This document shows positions 17,536-25,374 of a stretch of DNA of 64,000 nucleotides, one piece after another. Source of the DNA: Oceanotoga teriensis (GTDB lineage: Bacteria; Thermotogota; Thermotogae; Petrotogales; Petrotogaceae); contig NZ_QGGI01000008.1 in assembly GCF_003148465.1 (NCBI RefSeq), forward strand, positions 80,862 to 144,861, written 5' to 3'. The notes beneath the pieces were generated by a model that had not been told where the DNA came from, did no database searches, and worked only from the letters and a program-made list of their open reading frames with translations. The translations under genes were made by a program, and so were the position numbers. Within the stretch, counting starts at the first letter, position 1. Each line of letters begins with the position of its first letter.

Positions 17536-19137
17536 ATGAATTTGAAAAAACTTTTTAAAGTTCTAAATTATGATTCTATTTCTTTTCCTTTTTTAAATTT
17601 TTTTATTTTCTATGAAGATGATTATTTGATTAAAAGTTTTCTTAAGAGTTTGAAGTATAAGTGGGTTTTGGATGAAAAGAATTCATTAATAGAGATTAAT
17701 AAAGTTCTAAATGAAACTTCTAAAAATATTAATAAAAACAAAAGTTTAAAAACTATTGCTTTGTTTACAAAAGCCCATATTTACAATACTTTTAATGAAG
17801 ATGAACAAATGATGGATATGTATAATGAAATAAGACAAAATTTTTGTTTACTTCCAAGGTATTTGAGACCTTTTATAAATACGGGAATGAAAAATTTTTA
17901 TAGTATTTTGAATACTTATGAAGTCAAAGAATTGAGAAGTTGGAGTAAAGAGTATGAAAATAGGTCTTCAAGTAAGGCTTTTAAGCTTTTTGCCGAAGCA
18001 AGAAAGCAAGTGAATTTAAAAAATTATAAAAAAGCAATTTCATTATATATAAAAGGCTCGGAAGAAGGTAAAAAGTACCCTCACCCAACCGCTATATTAA
18101 TAGGTTTAGATTTAGCTTGTCAGTATTCATTGAATATTTCTAATGAGAGAATTTTTGATTTATCAGAAGATCTTGAGTTTTATTCAAGTTTTTATTATGA
18201 AAATATATCTATTATTTTTGATAATTTATTTACTATATTTGAAGTTTATAAAAAGTACAATAATTTAAATATTCATAAGATTTCTTCTTTAATACTTAGA
18301 AACAAAGATAAAATTAAAAGTTCTGATTATTTTGATAAGAAAATTTATAATATTCAAAAATTATATTTTTCTAAAGAAAAAAAATCTTATAAAACAACAA
18401 AACATTTATCTTCTTTTTTAAATAAATTTCTAAAAATCAATGGTTCTTTTCCAAAAAATACTTTAAAAAGGATTATTAATCAAGAAGTTTCTTTTATAAA
18501 ATCGTATACATTAAAAAGAATTATTAAGTCTTATGATATAAAATTTAAGACTTCTAATCCTAACTGTATAAATTGTGAATTAATAAAAATTGATATAGAA
18601 GATAAATTTTCAATTTATTCTTTAAAAAAATACAATTTAGTTGATTTATGGAATAATATATTGTTTACTTATATGTCTTTGGATGAAAAATTTTTTAATA
18701 TCTCTGATATATATAAAATGAGAGATAATTATTCAAATTTAATTAATTTTTTTAGTTCAAATTATATATTTATGGATTTTTTTATTGCTGTTTTTGAGCC
18801 TATTCCATTTTTTAAAGCTCGAAAAGATTTGATAAAATTAACATTCAATGAATTAAACATAGATAATTTTTATTATTTATATTTGAATATTTCTAATACT
18901 GAAAGATCTTTAATGGATGGTTTTGTAAGGAATTATTCAAGATATAAAAATATAAAATTTCATTTTAATTTGATAGATTTATTTAACAATTATGATGAAA
19001 ATAATTGGAAAGAGGATATAGAAGTTATGGCTGATTTTCTTGAACTGAATAGAATCTTTTGTTATATATCTTTTTGGTGTTTCGAAGATTTTGAAAGAGA
19101 GTCTTTTTTAAACATTTTAAATTTATTGAATAGATAG
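17536..19137 (+). CDS. Large hypothetical protein with helical repeats
   Basis: A 533-residue soluble protein behind AAGAGGTGG. It has no signal peptide. The middle (residues about 60-200) looks TPR-like, for example ALFTKAHIYNTFNEDEQMMDMYNEI and FKLFAEARKQVNLKNYKKAISLY. The C-terminal half is rich in Phe, Ile and Asn without a recognised domain; a Cys pair CINC occurs near residue 355. It is divergent from the secreted TPR protein at 16144-17253. I do not recognise a function. It could be a lineage-specific scaffolding or regulatory protein. Confidence 0.65.
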   Translation: MNLKKLFKVLNYDSISFPFLNFFIFYEDDYLIKSFLKSLKYKWVLDEKNSLIEINKVLNETSKNINKNKSLKTIALFTKAHIYNTFNEDEQMMDMYNEIRQNFCLLPRYLRPFINTGMKNFYSILNTYEVKELRSWSKEYENRSSSKAFKLFAEARKQVNLKNYKKAISLYIKGSEEGKKYPHPTAILIGLDLACQYSLNISNERIFDLSEDLEFYSSFYYENISIIFDNLFTIFEVYKKYNNLNIHKISSLILRNKDKIKSSDYFDKKIYNIQKLYFSKEKKSYKTTKHLSSFLNKFLKINGSFPKNTLKRIINQEVSFIKSYTLKRIIKSYDIKFKTSNPNCINCELIKIDIEDKFSIYSLKKYNLVDLWNNILFTYMSLDEKFFNISDIYKMRDNYSNLINFFSSNYIFMDFFIAVFEPIPFFKARKDLIKLTFNELNIDNFYYLYLNISNTERSLMDGFVRNYSRYKNIKFHFNLIDLFNNYDENNWKEDIEVMADFLELNRIFCYISFWCFEDFERESFLNILNLLNR

Positions 19138-19168
19138 GTGTATTATAAAATACACCTATCTATTTTAA
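19132..19168. terminator. Strong hairpin terminator
   Basis: AGATAGGTGTATT (from 19132) pairs with AATACACCTATCT around a 3-4 base loop, followed by ATTTTAATT on the plus strand. It overlaps the stop of the 17536-19137 gene, and also stands just after the small minus-strand gene, so it may serve both. Confidence 0.8.
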
Positions 19169-19335
19169 TTAGTTAAAAAGAAAATGATTAAAAATATCGC
19201 TATAAACATCAATAATTTAATTATGAAATCTTTTTTTGTTATTCTTTTTTGTTTAATAGCTATTATTCCTCTGTATATAAAAAATATGGCTATAGCAGTG
19301 AAGAATATTATAAGTATTATATTTAAAGTGTTCAT
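19165..19335 (-). CDS. Small two-helix membrane protein (56 residues)
   Basis: A short frame starting ATG 19335 behind a strong GGGGGG site encodes 56 residues. It has two hydrophobic helices (from ILIIFFTAIAIFFIY and from LLMFIAIFLIIFFL) separated by a basic turn KQKRITKK. It follows an ABC-2 permease gene on the same strand by 18 bases. Good ribosome site, operon position and clean two-helix pattern argue that it is real. It might be an accessory subunit of the exporter or a small sensor. No family is recognised. Confidence 0.6.
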   Translation of the reverse strand: MNTLNIILIIFFTAIAIFFIYRGIIAIKQKRITKKDFIIKLLMFIAIFLIIFFLTN

Positions 19336-19353
19336 CTAAATCCCCCCATTTAT

Positions 19354-20151
19354 TTAATATCCAACTAAAGAGCCTTTCTTTTTAGCTGATTTTTCTATTA
19401 TTAAAAATGTTATAATTCCAAAAAAAATCCAAAATATAGCTATTATCCACAAAAGGAGATAGTCTTGACTTAAAAAAACATTTGTTTTATCATTAATTAT
19501 TAAACTTTGTATTAATTCTACTCCTTGTCCAAGTGTAAAAGACTTTGAAATGATTTGAATGATTAATGGCAATTTTGAGAAAGGAATAAATATTCCACTG
19601 ATAAACAATAAAGCATAACTCAATAGTTGATTTAATTGTCCTATTCTTTTAAATTTTAACACTAAAGCTGAAGACATTATTCCTATTCCGTATACTCCCA
19701 TTATTGTAGGTATGAATATAAAAATACTTTTTAGTATTATTTCTACACTTATGTTTGGTTTTAAACTTAAAAAGCCTATTAATCCTATTGTAAAAACTTT
19801 TATTGATTGATTTATTATATTTGCTATTATGTTTGTGTTTAGAACAGTTATGAATGAAAAATTTCCTAAATATAATCTCTCAAGTATTCCGGATTGTCTC
19901 ATATAAAGTATTTCATTGGCAGGATGATTTATGCCTGACATTGTATACATCCACATCATATACCCCATTATATACAATGTTTGTTCTATGTTATTTAATG
20001 GTCTATTATTTAGTCCATTTATTCCATTAAATATACCCGCAAATATTAGATAAGTTATTGCAAAGTTTGTAAATGTATACATTTTATATCTTATAAAATT
20101 AATTTTAAAAACGTTTTTTATTTCTTGAATTAAAAAATTTATATATTTCAT
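19354..20151 (-). CDS. ABC-2 type exporter permease
   Basis: A 265-residue membrane protein with six hydrophobic segments and typical ABC-2 layout; the stretch MRQSGILERLYLG resembles the conserved ABC-2 coupling region, and ALLFISGIFIPFSKLP the conserved penultimate helix with Pro. Its start overlaps the upstream ATPase stop (ATGA). It forms an exporter with that ATPase. The substrate is unknown; antibiotic or lipid-type export is possible. Confidence 0.8.
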   Translation of the reverse strand: MKYINFLIQEIKNVFKINFIRYKMYTFTNFAITYLIFAGIFNGINGLNNRPLNNIEQTLYIMGYMMWMYTMSGINHPANEILYMRQSGILERLYLGNFSFITVLNTNIIANIINQSIKVFTIGLIGFLSLKPNISVEIILKSIFIFIPTIMGVYGIGIMSSALVLKFKRIGQLNQLLSYALLFISGIFIPFSKLPLIIQIISKSFTLGQGVELIQSLIINDKTNVFLSQDYLLLWIIAIFWIFFGIITFLIIEKSAKKKGSLVGY

Positions 20152-21071
20152 AATTCATACCCCTTAGTAATATTTAAATATATTTCTTTTAGATCTGGAA
20201 GTTTTTGTTTGGAGGATATTATTTCTACATTTAAATCTTTTAGAATATTTATTACATCATAAAATAAATTTTTATCTTTATACCCAGAAAAACTGAAATT
20301 GTTTTTATCAAAATTTTCTATTATTATGTTTTTATTTTTTTGGATTTCATTTTTTATTAAATTATAATTATTAAATTTATATTCTATGGTATAACTTTTA
20401 GAATTTAGTAAATCTTGTTTTAATGTATTTACAGTTTCATCTATTAGAATTTCTCCTTTGTGGAGTATGATAACTCTTTGGCATAGTTTTTCCATAATAT
20501 CCATATCATGACTCGTTATGATTATAGATTTTTTTTCTTTTAATAAATTTTTTATAGTTTTTATCATTATATCTTTGCTTTCCAAATCTAATCCAAGAAA
20601 TGGCTCATCCATAAGTATAATATTTGGATCTCCAATTAAGGTTGTTGCAAGAGATAGTTTTTGTTTCATTCCTCTAGATAAATCTGATACTATTTTATTT
20701 TCAATATTTTTTAGATTTAGCTTTTTTAACAATTCTTCTGTATTTTCTTTCAATTTTTTGCCAATAATTCCATTTAAAGATCCAAAGTATATTATATTTT
20801 CTTTTACTGTATAGTTTAAAAAAAGATTTCTATCACCCTCGAGTAAAAGACCTAAATTTTTTTTACTTTTTTTATTTAAAGGTTGATTCATTATATTGAT
20901 ATATCCCTCATCTTGTATTATTAATCCAGTTATTATTTTTAATATAGTTGTTTTTCCAGCTCCATTTTCTCCAAGTATTCCAACTATTTCACCTGGCTCC
21001 ACATTGAAAGATATATTTTTTAAAACTTTTAATTTTTTAAAATTTTTTTCTATTTTTATTACTTCAAGCAT
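20148..21071 (-). CDS. ABC-2 exporter ATP-binding protein
   Basis: A 307-residue ABC ATPase with Walker A GENGAGKTT near residue 38, signature LSRGMKQKLSLATTL, Walker B IILMDEPFLGLDLES and switch His TSHDMD. It has a C-terminal extension of about 90 residues as in drug and antibiotic exporters. It is the first gene of the operon 21071-19165 with a permease and a small membrane protein downstream. Confidence 0.88.
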   Translation of the reverse strand: MLEVIKIEKNFKKLKVLKNISFNVEPGEIVGILGENGAGKTTILKIITGLIIQDEGYINIMNQPLNKKSKKNLGLLLEGDRNLFLNYTVKENIIYFGSLNGIIGKKLKENTEELLKKLNLKNIENKIVSDLSRGMKQKLSLATTLIGDPNIILMDEPFLGLDLESKDIMIKTIKNLLKEKKSIIITSHDMDIMEKLCQRVIILHKGEILIDETVNTLKQDLLNSKSYTIEYKFNNYNLIKNEIQKNKNIIIENFDKNNFSFSGYKDKNLFYDVINILKDLNVEIISSKQKLPDLKEIYLNITKGYEL

Positions 21072-21324
21072 TTATATCTTCTCCTAAAGTTATATAAGTA
21101 TTTTATTTACTATATATTAATTTTATATTATCATATTTTGATTGTTTTGCAAACTAACATACATCATCTAAAAATATATTAAAATCTATTTTTATTTTAT
21201 GATTTTAGTTAAATTTAATTTATAACTCAATTTTTTATTTTTTTGTATAAGTTAAAACCATTGATTGATGAGTTTTTTATGAGATTGATTTTTTTATTTT
21301 TTGTGTAAGTAAAAATTAGGTTAC
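21072..21324. other. AT-rich intergenic stretch, no gene seen
   Basis: This 253-base gap contains two similar T-rich segments ending in GTATAAGTTAAA (near 21245) and GTGTAAGTAAAA (near 21300). A related segment, ATGTAAGTAAAT, occurs near 17485 ahead of another gene. They may be promoter-type sequences or chance low complexity. No open frame or RNA is supported. Confidence 0.4.
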
Positions 21325-21356
21325 AAAAAAAAGGAGAACATTTGTTCTCCTTTTTT
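21325..21356 (-). terminator. Terminator after the serine-hydrolase remnant
   Basis: AAAAAGGAGAACA pairs with TGTTCTCCTTTTT; T-runs occur on both strands. It overlaps the stop of the broken hydrolase gene. Confidence 0.8.
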
Positions 21357-21995
21357 AGTTTATTATATTTAATATGTAATTTTTTATTAAAGTCCATCTA
21401 TCTTTTGGATTTATCATAAATTCAGATGCTATTGAGATTACTAAGTCTTTATAGGGTATACAACATATCATGTTTCCACCATCTCCAATGGCTAAATATA
21501 TTGGGTTATTATTTTCTTGTCCTAACCACCACATATATCCATAATTATTTGAATTACTCTTTGTAGATTCTTCTATCCAATGTTTTGATATTATTTGTTG
21601 AGAATCCCATACTCCTTTATTTATATATAAATAACCAAATTTCGCCATATTTTCTGCAGTTAATTTTAAGCCCCAACCTCCAGTTGAATTTCCTTTAGGA
21701 TCTTTTGCCCATCCTTTTAATTTTTTTCCAAATAATTCATCAAAATCAAAATTTTGTATTTTATTGTCTGGTATTGTATTAATTCCTATTTTACTAAAGA
21801 GATTTTCATTTGCAAATTCACGAGCATTTTTTCCAGTTGTTTTAGTTAAAATAGCAGAAAGAATTCGTATATTTTATAACCATTTTTTATCATAACTATT
21901 CCATTTATATTGGAGTAATCTTCTTTTATTATATTATCTAATTTATTAAGTTCATCTGTATTTATTTCAAAATATTTCGGATCATCTCTTTTCAT
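21355..21995 (-). pseudogene. Serine hydrolase (beta-lactamase/PBP4* family), broken by internal deletion
   Basis: The start (ATG 21995, behind GGAGG) gives MKRDDPKYFEINTDELNKLD and runs about 45 residues to VMIKNGYKIYEF, the usual N-terminal strand of class C-type serine hydrolases. A different frame then resumes with ILSAILTKTTGKNAREFA, then GGWGLKLTAENMAKFGYLY, normally found some 140 residues later, and ends with the C-terminal domain. The deletion removes the part that should hold the Ser-x-x-Lys and Tyr-x-Asn active-site motifs, and also shifts the frame. The gene cannot make active enzyme. Confidence 0.85.
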
Positions 21996-22063
21996 TATAA
22001 ATCCTCCTTTTTTATGTTTCATTTCAACTATACACTTTCCTGTAAGGTAAAAGTCAAGGGTAA

Positions 22064-22097
22064 AAAAATAAAGAGTCTTAAGACTCTTTATTTTTTA
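22064..22097 (-). terminator. Terminator overlapping the end of the 22078-23040 gene
   Basis: AAAATAAAGAGTCTT pairs with AAGACTCTTTATTTT, an almost perfect palindrome; T-runs occur on both sides. It ends the MetH-like/membrane-protein operon. Confidence 0.8.
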
Positions 22098-23040
22098 GTA
22101 TATATTGTATTTTTGCTACCGCTTTTATAATACCCATAGTTCCTATTACACAGCCAAATGCCAATGCTCCAAGTTTTCCACCAGCACCAACATAGTTTGA
22201 TGCTGTAAATGAGAAAAGTAATGCTACAAAAAATGATATAAATAATTGATAATAGTTATTATATACTCTTTCAGTTTTTGACATTCCAGCAAAAGAAGCT
22301 GCCATGAGTACCTTTGATAGTATTATTGAAGTATTATCTTTAAATATTATTGAAAATATTATACTTCCAATAAAACTCATTATACCTGAATAAAGCACAG
22401 TTCTATTATCATATCTTCCATGTATTTTATATATTATGTATGAGGAGAGAAAAGCTATTATGAATATTAATAGTGGTGATATATTTGTTTGTACTTTATT
22501 GTTATATATATCTATTTTAAATATTACAGATAGAATAAACCACCCGGCAAATGCTTTTGCTCCAAGTTTTCCTCCATATCCATCATAAACTCCATAAGTC
22601 AGTATAAATACAGCTGAGGTTAATATACTCGCAAGTAAGAGATGATAAAAATCGTATTGTAATGTAGGAGATATAAGACTTATAAAAGATCCTGAATAAA
22701 AAGCAACAGAGTAAGTTGGAAATATGAAACTACCTATTATAGCGCTGAGTGCCGCAGAAGTAACTATTCCCATACCAGTTGTTTTTTCTATGAAATATGC
22801 TATGAGTGTTCCAAATATTACAGAAAAGAATGTCATTATATATCCTTTAAAGAAACTTCTAAAATAATTGTATAATATATGATTTATCTCATCTATCATA
22901 TTTATTAATATACCTATTATCATTATAATTGCAGATATGTTTATAAATATATTACTTTGTTTTGAAAGTACTATTTCTACAATCATTAGAACTATTGGTA
23001 TTATTGTGAGTAAAAGATATCCGATAAATCTTAGTATCAT
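22078..23040 (-). CDS. Unrecognised polytopic membrane protein with internal repeat
   Basis: A 320-residue protein with about ten hydrophobic segments. The motif GGKLGAKAFAGWFI (near residue 160) recurs as GGKLGALAFGCVIG (near residue 295), which suggests a two-fold duplicated membrane fold. It follows the MetH-like gene by 4 bases, so the two proteins are probably functionally linked. No transporter family is recognised with confidence. It could be a transporter or membrane partner in one-carbon or corrinoid metabolism. Confidence 0.6.
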   Translation of the reverse strand: MILRFIGYLLLTIIPIVLMIVEIVLSKQSNIFINISAIIMIIGILINMIDEINHILYNYFRSFFKGYIMTFFSVIFGTLIAYFIEKTTGMGIVTSAALSAIIGSFIFPTYSVAFYSGSFISLISPTLQYDFYHLLLASILTSAVFILTYGVYDGYGGKLGAKAFAGWFILSVIFKIDIYNNKVQTNISPLLIFIIAFLSSYIIYKIHGRYDNRTVLYSGIMSFIGSIIFSIIFKDNTSIILSKVLMAASFAGMSKTERVYNNYYQLFISFFVALLFSFTASNYVGAGGKLGALAFGCVIGTMGIIKAVAKIQYILKNKES

Positions 23041-23044
23041 ATTT

Positions 23045-24682
23045 TCAACTCCAATTATTTTTTTGTGAATATTTTTTTATAAATTCTTTTGAATTTTTAT
23101 CTTGATTATACAGTACTTTATAGGCGTTTATCGTTTCTATTATTTTTTCATCTTTTGTATTTAATATGGGAACATCTACTCCATTTGTCAATGCAAAAGC
23201 AAGAAATGTTGAATTTATGACTTTTCTATATGGAAGTCCAAATGATATATTGCTTATTCCAAGTGTTGTACATACTTTGAATTTTTCTTTTATTATTTTT
23301 AATGCTTTTAGTGTTTTTTGTGTTTGTTCTGGATGGGATAAAGCTGTTAATGCGAGAGTATCGAATATTAAATTTTTTTTATTTATTTGATATTTTTGAG
23401 CTTCTTTTATTATTTTTTCAGCTATATCAACTCTTTTTTGAATGGTTTTTGGTATTCCATCATCATCGAAAGTTAAGGCAATTATTAATGCACCATATTT
23501 TTTAGCTATTGGAAATATTTTATCCATAGAGCTTTGTTTTCCATTCACAGAGTTTATTATTGGTTTACCATTGTATATTCTTACAGCATTTTCTATAACT
23601 TCAGAGTTCATAGAGTCTATTTGTAATGGTATATCTACTGTGCTTTGTATTGATTTTATTATGTTTACCATATTTTCTTTTTCATTTGTTGATTTGACAG
23701 ATACGTTTATATCGAGTATATCAGCACCTTCATTTTTTTGTTTTAAAGCAAGTTTTATTATTTCATCATAATTTTTATTTTTTATACTATTTTGTAATTT
23801 ATTCTTTCCCGCAGGATTTATTCTTTCTCCTATCAATTTTAAACCTTGTCCAAGAAATACTGTTTTTGAATTAGAGGATGTAGCAGTATATTCTTCTGCA
23901 TTATTTGGTTTATATTTTTTGTCTTTTATATATTGACATAATTCTTTTGTTTTATTTTTTGATATAAAATGAGTACTATCAATAAATTTAATTCCTTTTT
24001 TTATTATTTCTTCATATTTATTCAAATTTATATTATTTTCAATACTTGGATTTATTATTAAAGGTGTATTTGTATATTTTAAAAATTCTTTTATTATTTT
24101 TATAATCTCATCAGATTTTGGTAAATAATTGAATCCAATAGCATTTATTTTTAATGAACTCAATACATTTGATATTGTTATTATATCTGTTCCTTTAGAA
24201 GTTTTTAAATTTTCGTTTAATTGCATACTACATAATATTGGCAAGTTTGAATTTTCTTTTGAGGCTATTATAGCTGCTTTAGCTTGTATTAAAGAAGATA
24301 TTTGTTCTATATATATCATATCTACGCCATACTTTTCTGCATATAATATTTGTTCTTTATATAAATTATATATTATTTCAAAATCTTCAAATGATTCTTT
24401 TGTTTTTTCTATAGGTCCTATATTAATGGCTATATGTTTTGCATTAGCTTTTTTGGCATTTTCAATAGCTGATTTTATTATTTGTTCTACTGTATATTTT
24501 GTTTTTGAAATTTTTAATTTATTAGCTTGAAATGTATTTGTCTTTATTATATCTACACCATTTTTTATACTATTTTTATGGGCTTGAATTATTTTTTCTG
24601 GATTTTCAATGTTTAATATTTCTGAATTTTGAATAATTTTATTTGATCCTTCTAATGTATATATTTTATCTTCTAAAAACAT
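23045..24682 (-). CDS. MetH-like protein: degenerate homocysteine-methyltransferase domain plus pterin-binding domain
   Basis: A 545-residue protein. Residues 1-265 follow the homocysteine S-methyltransferase barrel (GVDIIKTNTFQANKLKIS is a clear hallmark). Residues 280-530 are a pterin-binding methyltransferase domain (LIGERINPAGKNKL, GADILDINVSV, PLQIDSMNSEVIENA, GISNISFGLPYRKVIN). The cobalamin-binding and reactivation domains of full MetH are absent. The zinc-binding cysteines expected in the first domain are also missing: the usual G-x-N-C is GFNYLP and the usual G-G-C-C is replaced by DSTHFIS. The homocysteine step is therefore doubtful, while methyltetrahydrofolate binding looks intact. 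Confidence 0.8.
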   Translation of the reverse strand: MFLEDKIYTLEGSNKIIQNSEILNIENPEKIIQAHKNSIKNGVDIIKTNTFQANKLKISKTKYTVEQIIKSAIENAKKANAKHIAINIGPIEKTKESFEDFEIIYNLYKEQILYAEKYGVDMIYIEQISSLIQAKAAIIASKENSNLPILCSMQLNENLKTSKGTDIITISNVLSSLKINAIGFNYLPKSDEIIKIIKEFLKYTNTPLIINPSIENNINLNKYEEIIKKGIKFIDSTHFISKNKTKELCQYIKDKKYKPNNAEEYTATSSNSKTVFLGQGLKLIGERINPAGKNKLQNSIKNKNYDEIIKLALKQKNEGADILDINVSVKSTNEKENMVNIIKSIQSTVDIPLQIDSMNSEVIENAVRIYNGKPIINSVNGKQSSMDKIFPIAKKYGALIIALTFDDDGIPKTIQKRVDIAEKIIKEAQKYQINKKNLIFDTLALTALSHPEQTQKTLKALKIIKEKFKVCTTLGISNISFGLPYRKVINSTFLAFALTNGVDVPILNTKDEKIIETINAYKVLYNQDKNSKEFIKKYSQKNNWS

Positions 24683-24817
24683 TATTTTTCACTTCTCCTT
24701 GAATCTCATTTTTAAGATCTATATAAATATTTTAACAAATTTTTATATATTTTTTGATTTAAGTAAATATTATTATTTAATGTTATAATAGTTTTAACTA
24801 TTATGGAGGAGGGTTTT

Positions 24818-25345
24818 ATGAAAAAAAAGGTTATAGAGAAGAAATTAGAAGATAAGATTCAATCTTCTGAGAAGCTTAATAATCAAAATTTTATTTCAAA
24901 ATCTATTTATGGTACTATCCTTATATATGCACTTATAATAGTAGAAGAAAATACTAATTCATCTTTTTTACAAGTTGTCTTATCTATTATTTTTACATCT
25001 TTTGCAATAGTTATTGCAGAGTTTTATTCGGAAATAATAGCCGCATTATTTGTAAAAAAAAGACGTTTAATATTTGATGAAGTTAAAGAGATTTTTAAAG
25101 AAACAATTCCTGTAATCATAGGATCTCAAATCCCAACTTTAGTATTTATATTGGCTCATATATTCGATTTTAGTAGAAAGAATGTTTTTTTATTGACTAA
25201 ATTAGGTGGTATATTTGCTTTGTTTTTATATGGTTATTTGACTGGAAAGAATATGTATAATGATAAGAAAAAGGCTTTAAAGGTCGGGTTTATAAATATT
25301 GCAATTGGTTCTGGAATTATTGTCATAAAAGCTTTATTACATTAA
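24818..25345 (+). CDS. Unrecognised four-helix membrane protein
   Basis: A 175-residue protein started at ATG 24818 behind GGAGGAGGG. After a charged N-terminus (KKKVIEKKLEDKIQSSEK) it has four hydrophobic segments, with a polar loop KKRRLIFDEVKEIFKE between the second and third. A TATAAT element about 30 bases upstream could be its -10. Some resemblance to small VIT-like or DUF membrane proteins is seen, but no family is firm. It is transcribed alone and ends at a shared terminator. Confidence 0.6.
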   Translation: MKKKVIEKKLEDKIQSSEKLNNQNFISKSIYGTILIYALIIVEENTNSSFLQVVLSIIFTSFAIVIAEFYSEIIAALFVKKRRLIFDEVKEIFKETIPVIIGSQIPTLVFILAHIFDFSRKNVFLLTKLGGIFALFLYGYLTGKNMYNDKKKALKVGFINIAIGSGIIVIKALLH

Positions 25346-25346
25346 A

Positions 25347-25374
25347 AAAAGAGGCTTTAAGCCTCTTTTTTATA
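25347..25374. terminator. Bidirectional terminator
   Basis: AAAAAGAGGCTT pairs with AAGCCTCTTTTT between the convergent membrane-protein and chemoreceptor genes, with T-runs on both strands. Confidence 0.85.

Noticed and set aside
23166..24530. Several plus-strand frames opposite the MetH-like gene
   Set aside because: The minus-strand protein has clear domain motifs over its whole length; the plus frames do not.
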